Of a DNA stretch of 11,001 bases, positions 6,418-11,001 are shown in pieces; the stretch's first letter is position 1, and each line of letters starts with the position of its first letter. The translations under genes were made by a program, and so were the position numbers. The notes below the pieces were generated by a model that ran no database searches, was not told the origin of the DNA, and worked only from the letters and a program-made list of their open reading frames with translations. The DNA is from an uncultured Clostridia bacterium (GTDB lineage Bacteria; Bacillota; Clostridia; Oscillospirales; Ruminococcaceae), in assembly GCA_947630315.1 (NCBI GenBank), contig CANRHA010000042.1:1-11001 (forward strand), given 5' to 3'.

Positions 6418-6601
6418 CAGCCGGCTGCAGAGGCTTTGCGGCCCCGGGCCGGCTTTCTGCTTGCCCCGCCCCCGGGCGAAGCCCTGCGGCCGTGCTCCGC
6501 ACGGCCGCACCCCGCGCGCCGCAGGCGCGCGGGGCAGGCGCCCCCGCAGGGGGCGCCGGGGCTTCGCCCGGGGGCTTGGTAGAGGCAGAAGGTCCCGGCT
6601 G
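6418..6601. repeat. Large imperfect inverted repeat enclosing the cloverleaf
   Basis: Beyond the 17-bp core stem, 6451-6460 pairs with 6585-6594 (10 bp including G-T pairs, core TTCTGC/GCAGAA). CAGCCGG (6418-6424) matches CCGGCTG (6595-6601). CAGCCGGCTG (6418-6427) is also a perfect palindrome in itself. The whole unit is much more GC-rich than the flanking genes. It looks like a discrete inserted REP- or MITE-like element, but no target-site duplication is obvious. Confidence 0.6.
6468..6575. repeat. Perfect GC-rich DNA/RNA cloverleaf (17-bp stem plus three hairpins)
   Basis: The outer arms 6468-6484 and 6559-6575 (GCCCCCGGGCGAAGCCC and its exact complement) enclose three perfect hairpins placed end to end. 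Hairpin A (6485-6509) is an 11-bp stem with loop TCC. Hairpin B (6510-6534) is an 11-bp stem with loop GCA. Hairpin C (6537-6557) is a 9-bp stem with loop GCA. Only CA (6535-6536) and G (6558) are unpaired outside the loops. It lacks a T-tract, so it is not a standard terminator, though it could block RNA 3'-end decay after folT. Its function is unknown to me. Confidence 0.85.
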
Positions 6602-6701
6602 CCGCCCTTGCCGCACCTACAGGTCAGCGCGAGTCCTCAAGAAGAAACGCCTATTTTGCATGATGTGGCCGAAGCGGACGCTCCTTATTTTGCAAAATCA
6701 C

Positions 6702-6730
6702 TTGCAACCGCGCGAAATTTGAGGTATAAT
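6702..6730 (+). promoter_or_regulatory. Promoter of the SpoIIM-like/DUF624 operon
   Basis: TTGCAA (6702-6707), a 17-bp spacer and a perfect TATAAT (6725-6730) lie 84 bp upstream of the ATG at 6815. The spacer ends in GAAATTTGAGG, much like the pgk promoter. Confidence 0.7.
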
Positions 6731-6814
6731 AAAAGCGTATAGATCTGATTTGCGCCTTGCAGAGTCTATCCCTTGTCCTTTCGGAATATAATTCGTTGAA
6801 AGGATGATGAATAG

Positions 6815-7396
6815 ATGAACGAAGAAATTCAGAGAAAGCGCATGAGCCTCGATATAGTTTTAGCTGCTGCGGCTGTTGTAGGCGTGACCGTCGGGGTGAT
6901 CCTGAGCCTTAAGATGGACGATTCCGCGCTTGTAAGCCTTGCTGGCGCCGAGCGCAAGCTTTCGGCGGCTTCCGAGGGCGGATGGTTCGGGGTGTTTCTC
7001 GATTCGTTTTTTGGAACGGCTGTGTTTTTGTGCGCGGTTTTTCTCTGCGGCTTCAGCGCCGTGGCTCAGCCCGCCGAGATATTTCTTGCGGCGTTCAGGG
7101 GCCTCGGCCTCGGGCTGTGCGTAAGGGGAGTTTACCTCGGCGGAAACGTTTTGGCGTCAATGGCGGCGTTTTTGCCGTTTGCGGTTGCGTCTACCGGCGT
7201 GCTTATACTCTCTGCGCGTCAGGCTTTTTACCTGTCCATGAGGTATCTTTCGCTGTCGGTCACAAATGAAAACCGCCTCGGTATCCGCTCGTACGTTCAC
7301 GACTATACCGCAAAATTTCTTCTGTATCTGCTGCTGCTTGCTGTTCTGGCCGCCTCAGACGCCCTCTTGGCGGGCTTTTTGGCCGGAATTATGTAA
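6815..7396 (+). CDS. SpoIIM-like integral membrane protein
   Basis: This 193-residue protein has about five membrane spans (roughly 13-32, 63-84, 86-107, 110-133, 168-191). The central segment GFSAVAQPAEIFLAAFRGLGLGL (around 79-101, split here by a span boundary) resembles the conserved core of stage II sporulation protein M. In sporulation, SpoIIM works with SpoIID and SpoIIP in septal peptidoglycan removal and engulfment. Length and helix number fit that family (about 190-215 residues, five spans). It is not beside spoIID or spoIIP, so a general SpoIIM-superfamily membrane role is equally possible. Translation starts at the ATG at 6815, with AAAGGA (6799-6804) about 10 nt upstream. Two earlier ATGs (6805, 6808) lead only to an immediate TGA or lie out of frame. 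The DUF624 gene follows 21 nt later, so the two form an operon. Confidence 0.5.
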   Translation: MNEEIQRKRMSLDIVLAAAAVVGVTVGVILSLKMDDSALVSLAGAERKLSAASEGGWFGVFLDSFFGTAVFLCAVFLCGFSAVAQPAEIFLAAFRGLGLGLCVRGVYLGGNVLASMAAFLPFAVASTGVLILSARQAFYLSMRYLSLSVTNENRLGIRSYVHDYTAKFLLYLLLLAVLAASDALLAGFLAGIM

Positions 7397-7417
7397 AAAA
7401 CCGAAAGGATGTAGAAA

Positions 7418-8308
7418 ATGGGATTGTTTTCAAATTACGAGAGAGTCGGCAAGGGTATCTCAAAGGACCCCGACAACAAAATCGCCCTGTTCAGGTTTCT
7501 TGATATATATGTCTCTCATTTTTCAAAGCTCGTCATCTTGAACTTTATCTTTATAGTGGCATTTGTGCCTTTTATTTCAATGATGCTCGCCGAATACTTT
7601 AAGCTGGGAACAATAATCACCTACGTCATTTTTGTCTTGATGGGCGCGATAACTGGCCCGGCAATATGCGGCTTCATGAAGGTACTGCGCAATATCTCCT
7701 GCCGCAGGCCGGTGTTCATATGGAGCGATTTCTGGCGGGCGTTCCGTTCAAACTTCAAGCAGGGCGCGATCATGGGCGTTGTAGATATGTTCGTTATCGT
7801 GGCGATGAGCTTTGCAATACCCATGTACTCAAACATGGCGACGCAGAACTCGTTCTTTAATATACCTTTTGTGATCTGCCTTGTCACCTGCTTTATGTTC
7901 GTTGCGATGCATTTTTACATCTATCTGATGATAGTTTCGACCACCCTTTCCCTATGGCAGATATTGAAGAACTCCCTGTATTTAACCGCCATCGAGATAA
8001 AAATAACCATAATCAACCTGATAATAACCGTTATTACGGTAATTTCGTTTTTGCTGCTGTTTCCCTATTCGTCTTTCCTGATAATCCTTCTGCCGTCATT
8101 TTTGGGGCTTCTCTATGCTTTTAACTGCTTCCCGGTCATCAGAAAGCACATAATCAAGCCCTATTATGACGCACGCGGCGAGGAGATGCCCGATTTAAGC
8201 TATACCCAGCCGAGCGAAGACACCGAGGCCCTGTTTGTTGATACCCCCGAAACGGAGATACCGCAGGAGCCTCCCAAAAAGAAAAAGAAGGGCAAGCGCA
8301 TAAGGTAA
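7418..8308 (+). CDS. DUF624 (YesL-like) family membrane protein
   Basis: This 296-residue protein has about six membrane spans (roughly 38-57, 64-89, 115-135, 148-172, 194-215, 218-238). The segment ITGPAICGFMKVLRNISCRRPVF (78-100, split at a helix end) followed by WSDFWRAFRSNFKQG (102-116) matches the conserved DUF624 pattern of a Gly-Pro helix, a short basic loop and an F/W-rich amphipathic stretch. The family is common in Firmicutes, often near sugar-use genes, with no settled biochemical function. An acidic/Pro-rich tail ends in a run of lysines and arginines (from residue 287), an unusual cytoplasmic end. AAAGGAT (7404-7410) sits 7 nt before the ATG. It is cotranscribed with the SpoIIM-like gene and ends before a heptamer repeat and the terminator at 8373-8404. 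Confidence 0.78.
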   Translation: MGLFSNYERVGKGISKDPDNKIALFRFLDIYVSHFSKLVILNFIFIVAFVPFISMMLAEYFKLGTIITYVIFVLMGAITGPAICGFMKVLRNISCRRPVFIWSDFWRAFRSNFKQGAIMGVVDMFVIVAMSFAIPMYSNMATQNSFFNIPFVICLVTCFMFVAMHFYIYLMIVSTTLSLWQILKNSLYLTAIEIKITIINLIITVITVISFLLLFPYSSFLIILLPSFLGLLYAFNCFPVIRKHIIKPYYDARGEEMPDLSYTQPSEDTEALFVDTPETEIPQEPPKKKKKGKRIR

Positions 8309-8322
8309 TGAATTTGCACTTC

Positions 8323-8363
8323 TCTGACCTCTGACTTCTGACCTCTGACTTCTGACTTCTGAC
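8323..8363. repeat. Heptanucleotide tandem repeat, six copies
   Basis: The unit TCTGACY runs without interruption: TCTGACC, TCTGACT, TCTGACC, TCTGACT, TCTGACT, and a final TCTGAC. It is non-coding and lies 14 nt after the DUF624 stop and 9 nt before the terminator stem. Copy number could vary by slipped replication. Confidence 0.9.
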
Positions 8364-8372
8364 AGTATGTAT

Positions 8373-8404
8373 CCCGCTCCCGGCGCGGAGCGGGCGCCCT
8401 TTTT
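8373..8404 (+). terminator. Intrinsic terminator of the SpoIIM-like/DUF624 operon
   Basis: CCCGCTCC (8373-8380) pairs exactly with GGAGCGGG (8387-8394) around CGGCGC, followed by CGCCC and TTTTT (8400-8404). The T run overlaps the stop codon of the convergent small gene (TTA at 8403-8405 on the plus strand). Confidence 0.88.
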
Positions 8405-8579
8405 ACATGAACATTCCGCCTAAAATGTCCATCATAGAGCCTACCGAGCGTACTGCCTTCATTGTGTTTGACTTGAAGCGGCGCTTTTCAGAGTTTGTTG
8501 CGTTTGTGAGGGCGTAGGTAACTATCCCCGCCGTCATTCCTACGGCTACGCCCTTAGCGATTGAAGAAACGTTGATCAT
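8403..8579 (-). CDS. Small 58-residue protein, single membrane span likely
   Basis: The minus-strand frame runs from ATG (8579-8577) to TAA (8405-8403). The product starts MINVSSIAKGVAVGMTAG and continues with a hydrophobic stretch to about residue 26. Then comes a basic patch (EKRRFK, 31-36) and a C-terminal half with SVGSMMDILGGMF. The pattern of a short hydrophobic helix followed by a Lys/Arg patch resembles small YtxH-like or hypothetical membrane proteins common in Clostridia, but I do not recognise a named family. Reasons to believe it: base and codon use like its neighbours, no competing frame on the other strand, and a clean fit between the terminator and the pdxK-like leader. The ribosome binding site is weak (GAAAGG, about 12 nt upstream). 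It is convergent with the DUF624 operon and divergent from the kinase gene at 8695. Function unknown. Confidence 0.62.
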   Translation of the reverse strand: MINVSSIAKGVAVGMTAGIVTYALTNATNSEKRRFKSNTMKAVRSVGSMMDILGGMFM

Positions 8580-8694
8580 GTGAAATACCAGCCTTTCAAT
8601 TTTTTATGAGAGTATTTTGCGCCGAATTTTTCAAAATAAACCTTATTTCCCCTTATTTTCATAAAAGTTTATAAAATTCAAAGAGGTTTTAATT

Positions 8695-9555
8695 ATGCCC
8701 GAGCTTAAGCGCGTTGCCGCAATTCACGACCTTTCCGGCGTGGGAAGGTGCTCTTTATCCGTCATACTCCCGACAATGTCGGTAATGGGCATTCAGGTCT
8801 GCCCAGTTCCCACGGCGCTTTTATCTACTCATACAAACGGCTTCGGAGACGTAGTATTAAAGGACATGACCGACTATATACCCGAGGCGCTCAGACATTA
8901 TATTTCCGCGGAAATAGACTTTGACTGCATATATTCCGGCTTTTTGGCCTCCGAGACTCAGGTGAGCCACTGTCTTGAATTTATGGACAAGTTCGGCAAA
9001 GCTCTCAGGGTGGTCGACCCGGTCATGGGCGACAGCGGCAAGCGCTACCGCACCTATGACGACAACCTCTGCCGCAGGATGGGCGAGCTTGTTGCCGTTG
9101 CGGACATCATCACCCCGAATCTCACCGAAGCTGCAATTTTGCTCGGAATCTCCTACCCCGCGGCTCCTCTGACGGTCGGCGAGCTTAAGCAGATGCTTGT
9201 AAAGCTCTCGATGAAAGGCCCGAAAACTGTCGTTATTACAAGCGTGACTATGGCCGACGGGGGGATCTGCAACGCCGGTTTTGACAGCGAACACAACGCC
9301 TTCTGGCGCGTGCCCTACGAGATGATACCTAAAAGCTACCCCGGAACCGGCGATATTTTCGCAAGCGTACTTACCGGCGGCCTGCTGCTCGGAGACAGCC
9401 TTCCGATAGCTATGACAAGGGCGACGGCGTTCTGCGAATACGCAATAAAAACCACCTTCGGCTACGGCGCTCCCGTCCGCGAGGGGGTAATGCTCGAAAA
9501 ATGCCTGCCTATGCTTGCTGAAAACCTAAGCTACACCCAATATACCCAGCTGTGA
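8695..9555 (+). CDS. pdxY: Pyridoxamine/pyridoxal kinase (ribokinase-like fold)
   Basis: This 286-residue cytosolic kinase is predicted to phosphorylate the 5'-hydroxyl of pyridoxal or pyridoxamine in the vitamin B6 salvage pathway. Visible motifs are the N-terminal HDLSGVGRCSL (11-21, substrate side), STHTNGFG (44-51), VVDPVMGDSGKRY (106-118), PNLTEA (141-146), and YPGTGDIFASVLTGG (215-229) with the catalytic Asp220 in the GTGD signature. The length matches PdxK/PdxY proteins (about 280-290). The Clostridial branch is usually annotated pyridoxamine kinase, so the pdxY symbol is by family and the preferred vitamer is uncertain. The start ATG has AAGAGG (8681-8686) 8 nt upstream. No convincing consensus promoter was found in the 115-bp gap before it; that gap is AT-rich and shared with the divergent small gene. 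A GC-rich hairpin follows the stop codon. Confidence 0.88.
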   Translation: MPELKRVAAIHDLSGVGRCSLSVILPTMSVMGIQVCPVPTALLSTHTNGFGDVVLKDMTDYIPEALRHYISAEIDFDCIYSGFLASETQVSHCLEFMDKFGKALRVVDPVMGDSGKRYRTYDDNLCRRMGELVAVADIITPNLTEAAILLGISYPAAPLTVGELKQMLVKLSMKGPKTVVITSVTMADGGICNAGFDSEHNAFWRVPYEMIPKSYPGTGDIFASVLTGGLLLGDSLPIAMTRATAFCEYAIKTTFGYGAPVREGVMLEKCLPMLAENLSYTQYTQL

Positions 9556-9565
9556 CCCTTTACCT

Positions 9566-9624
9566 GCGCGCCACCGCCTCGCACAGTCCGCCCGTTGGGC
9601 GGACGCGCTCCGGCGACGGCGCGC
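9566..9624. repeat. GC-rich branched hairpin between the pyridoxamine kinase gene and trmL
   Basis: The outer arms GCGCGCC (9566-9572) and GGCGCGC (9618-9624) pair perfectly. CGCC (9575-9578) pairs with GGCG (9612-9615). A central perfect hairpin GTCCGCCC-GTT-GGGCGGAC (9586-9604) lies inside. There is no T-tract. It could attenuate or protect the pyridoxamine kinase transcript. In style, though not in sequence, it resembles the element after folT. Confidence 0.65.
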
Positions 9625-9673
9625 CTCATTCCCCCAACACCCCCGACATTCTCCCCAAAAGGAAGTGTAAACC

Positions 9674-10171
9674 TTGACCCTCAATATAGTTCTCGTCGAG
9701 CCGCAGATCCCTCAGAATACCGGCAACATCTCCCGAACCTGCGCGGTTACAGGCGCAAGGCTCCACCTTGTAAAACCTCTCGGCTTTGAGGTTACCGACA
9801 AAAACCTTAAGCGCGCCGGCCTTGATTACTGGGATAAGCTCGACATCACCTACTACGATTCTCTTGATGATTTCTTTGAAAAGACAGCCGGCGGAAAGTA
9901 TTTCTACTTTACAACCAAGGGCAGAAACCTCTATACCGAGGCCGAGTACCCCGACGGCTGCTATATAGTTTTCGGCAGGGAAGACGCCGGCCTTCCCGAG
10001 GAGCTTTTGCATAATAACCCCGAAAGCTGCCTCCGCCTGCCGATGAGACCGACGCTCAGGAGCCTGAACCTTTCAAACAGCGTTGCCATCGCGGCGTACG
10101 AGGTTTTAAGACAGTGGGATTTTCCAGACCTCGAGCGTGAGGGAAAGCTTACAAAATACGAATGGGAGTAA
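9674..10171 (+). CDS. trmL: tRNA (cytidine(34)-2'-O)-methyltransferase, SPOUT family
   Basis: This 165-residue protein is predicted to methylate the 2'-OH of the wobble base (C34 or cmnm5U34) of tRNA-Leu isoacceptors, using S-adenosylmethionine. The N-terminal NIVLVEPQIPQNTGNISRTC (4-23) and HLVKPLGF (31-38) are close to the family consensus. The C-terminal knot shows FGREDAGLP (100-108) and LPMR..LRSLNLSNSVAI (122-139), the SAM-binding trefoil knot of SPOUT enzymes. Length fits TrmL (about 150-165). The start is a TTG at 9674: AAGGAAG (9659-9665) lies 8 nt upstream and the protein aligns from its first residues, whereas no ATG is available. No clear promoter precedes it. The next gene begins 4 nt after the stop, so the two are cotranscribed. 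The assignment is strong; the tRNA specificity is inferred from the family. Confidence 0.93.
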   Translation: MTLNIVLVEPQIPQNTGNISRTCAVTGARLHLVKPLGFEVTDKNLKRAGLDYWDKLDITYYDSLDDFFEKTAGGKYFYFTTKGRNLYTEAEYPDGCYIVFGREDAGLPEELLHNNPESCLRLPMRPTLRSLNLSNSVAIAAYEVLRQWDFPDLEREGKLTKYEWE

Positions 10172-10175
10172 AAAT

Positions 10176-10655
10176 ATGGCAAGAATTATAATAACCTGCG
10201 GCCGCCTGTGTTCCGGAAAGACCACCTATGCAAAATCTCTTGCCGAGAGGCTTCCGGCGGTATATTTTTCGGTAGATGAGCTCACGCTGCAGCTTTTGGG
10301 GCCGTACCCGGGAGATATTTTGGACGAATATGTCGAAAAGCTGGAGGGCTACTTTTTCAACAAGGCTGTAGAGCTTGCCGAAAGGGGAATAAGCTCGGTA
10401 ATAGATATCGGCCTGTGGACAAGGGCCGAGCGCGAAGATGCGAAAAAGTATTTTCATGAAAGGGGAGCCGACTGCGAGCTTCACTATATAAAGGTTTCTG
10501 ACGACGAATGGCGGCGCAGGATAAGCAAGCGCAACAGCGACATCGAGGCCGGGATATCGCGGGAATATTATGTCGACGAAAACCTCCTGAAAAAGTTCGA
10601 GAGCTTCTTTGAGGAGCCGAAGGCAGGGGAGGCGGACGAGGTAATTCTCACATAA
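10176..10655 (+). CDS. Small P-loop kinase (AAA_33/zeta-like NTPase), substrate unknown
   Basis: This 159-residue cytosolic protein has a Walker A motif GRLCSGKTT (9-17, with K15 and T16). A SVDE segment (32-35) is typical of small P-loop kinases that use the Asp to activate a hydroxyl. A Walker B-like VIDIGLW (75-81, D77) and a lid-like arginine cluster RRRISKR (113-119) follow. The overall pattern fits the AAA_33 group of small-molecule or RNA kinases; the substrate cannot be read from sequence. The start at 10176 is preferred over an ATG 39 nt upstream, because GGGAG (10164-10168) sits 7 nt before it and the P-loop then lies at the usual distance from the N-terminus. It follows trmL by 4 nt and ends before a T-rich terminator-like stretch. 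Confidence 0.78.
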   Translation: MARIIITCGRLCSGKTTYAKSLAERLPAVYFSVDELTLQLLGPYPGDILDEYVEKLEGYFFNKAVELAERGISSVIDIGLWTRAEREDAKKYFHERGADCELHYIKVSDDEWRRRISKRNSDIEAGISREYYVDENLLKKFESFFEEPKAGEADEVILT

Positions 10656-10660
10656 ACAAA

Positions 10661-10679
10661 GCCTGAGGGCCTGTTTTTT
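10661..10679 (+). terminator. Weak terminator-like sequence before pgk
   Basis: A short GCC/GGC stem (10661-10670, loop TGAG) is followed by CTG and six T residues (10674-10679). An A-rich stretch upstream (AAACAAA) can pair with the T run. The GC stem is only about 3-4 bp, so efficiency is doubtful. Its position between a gene end and the next promoter fits a terminator. Confidence 0.4.
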
Positions 10680-10695
10680 GTGATTTGATGAAAAT

Positions 10696-10727
10696 TTTCC
10701 CGCAACCTATTGCTATTTTGCGGGAAA
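10696..10727. promoter_or_regulatory. 10-bp-armed inverted repeat over the pgk promoter (candidate operator)
   Basis: TTTCCCGCAA (10696-10705) and TTGCGGGAAA (10718-10727) are exact complements separated by 12 bp. They cover the -35 hexamer and most of the spacer of the pgk promoter. No T run follows, so it is not a terminator. A dimeric regulator here would block RNA polymerase; no known consensus was recognised. Confidence 0.5.
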
Positions 10728-10738
10728 TTTAGTATAAT
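10710..10738 (+). promoter_or_regulatory. Promoter of pgk
   Basis: TTGCTA (10710-10715), a 17-bp spacer and a perfect TATAAT (10733-10738), 51 bp before the pgk ATG. Confidence 0.75.
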
Positions 10739-10789
10739 ATATCCGTCAAGTTTTACCACCGTATAAAAATGCAAAGGAGATAAATTATT

Positions 10790-11001
10790 ATGGCTGGATT
10801 AAACAAAGTTTCAGTAGACGACCTTTCGGTCAAGGGCAAGAAGGTTTTGGTCAGGGTTGATTTCAACGTTCCGCTCAAGGACGGCGTTATCACCAACGAT
10901 AACCGCATCACCGCCGCTCTGCCGACGATCAACAAGCTTGTCGCCGACGGCGCAAAGGTGGTTCTTTGCTCGCATCTGGGCAAGCCCAAGAACGGCCCCG
11001 A
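10790..11001 (+). CDS. pgk: Phosphoglycerate kinase, N-terminal part (continues beyond the window)
   Basis: The first 70 codons are present. The product is predicted to transfer the acyl phosphate of 1,3-bisphosphoglycerate to ADP, making ATP and 3-phosphoglycerate in glycolysis. The diagnostic N-terminal substrate-binding pattern is clear: KKVLVRVDFNVPLKDG (16-31), followed by DNRITAALPTI (36-46) and the VVLCSHLGKPK segment (57-67), including the conserved R/D/N triad and the SHLGKPK signature. AAAGGAG (10773-10779), 10 nt before the ATG, fixes the start. It has its own promoter at 10710-10738 with an overlapping inverted repeat. The remaining roughly 330 residues, including the ATP-binding domain, lie to the right. 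Confidence 0.96.
   Translation, partial: MAGLNKVSVDDLSVKGKKVLVRVDFNVPLKDGVITNDNRITAALPTINKLVADGAKVVLCSHLGKPKNGP

Larger units (their letters stand above)
6412..6814. other. 403-bp intergenic region with GC-rich folded element and a promoter
   Basis: There is no credible gene here. The left half is an extremely GC-rich, self-complementary element (6418-6601). The right half is of normal composition and holds a 12-bp palindrome (ATTTTGCAAAAT, 6687-6698), a repeated TATTTTGCA (6652-6660 and 6686-6694) and the promoter of the next operon. Open frames over the GC-rich part are Arg/Pro/Gly/Ala-rich in every direction, as expected from base composition alone. Confidence 0.75.

Noticed and set aside
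6468..6575. tRNA gene or standard intrinsic terminator
   Set aside because: The cloverleaf shape recalls a tRNA, but stems of 9-17 bp, 3-nt loops and the missing TTC-type loop and CCA end rule it out; there is no T-tract for a terminator.
6296..6742. Open frames on both strands across the GC-rich element
   Set aside because: Arg/Pro/Ala/Gly-rich translations in all frames arise from a GC-rich palindrome; stops are simply rare there.
8670..8675. TATAAA as -10 box for the pyridoxamine kinase gene
   Set aside because: A start about 7 bp downstream would fall on the ribosome binding site at 8681-8686, and no -35 match lies at the right distance.
8857..9294. 145-residue minus-strand open frame
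   Set aside because: It is antisense to the pyridoxamine kinase gene and has no recognisable motif.
10137..10175. Longer N-terminus for the P-loop kinase (start at 10137)
   Set aside because: It would overlap trmL and add 13 unconserved-looking residues; the ATG at 10176 has a well-placed GGGAG.

Overview
The window looks like a chromosomal segment of an anaerobic, spore-former-type Clostridia (Oscillospiraceae/Ruminococcaceae-like). The grounds are the strong GGAGG-type ribosome binding sites, a tetrahydrofolate (THF) riboswitch in front of an ECF folate S-component, a SpoIIM-like membrane protein, a DUF624 protein, an ATP-type PfkA, and sharp hairpin terminators. No rRNA, tRNA, CRISPR array or transposase was seen.

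Layout. (1) 1-393 is the 3' end of a type I restriction subunit R gene, entering from the left. It is followed by an AT-rich, gene-free stretch with a bidirectional terminator and a possible decayed reading frame. (2) A cardiolipin synthase (minus strand) and a zinc-ribbon/kinase-like/PASTA membrane protein (plus strand) diverge from a 203-bp promoter region. The kinase-like protein has lost every catalytic signature residue and reads as a pseudokinase. (3) pfkA follows, with its own promoter and terminator-separated leader. (4) A THF riboswitch precedes folT, whose product carries an extra membrane segment and coiled coil. (5) Right after folT sits the most striking non-coding object here: a very GC-rich, 108-nt perfect DNA cloverleaf (a 17-bp stem closing three back-to-back hairpins) inside a larger imperfect inverted repeat. 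(6) A two-gene membrane operon (SpoIIM-like and DUF624) ends in a heptamer tandem repeat and a strong terminator. (7) A 58-aa minus-strand small protein gene lies between this operon and a pyridoxal/pyridoxamine kinase gene. (8) trmL and a small P-loop kinase form a tight pair. (9) The window ends inside pgk, whose promoter carries a 10-bp-armed inverted repeat.

Functionally this is mainly housekeeping: glycolysis (pfkA, pgk), cofactor supply (folate uptake, vitamin B6 salvage), tRNA wobble methylation and membrane lipid synthesis. The accessory signal is in the left-edge restriction gene, the pseudokinase, the cloverleaf element and the short repeats. I see no clear new multi-gene system. 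The best candidates for something undescribed are the cloverleaf element, the degenerate kinase and the extended FolT. Identifications rest on reading motifs by eye; no database search was run.
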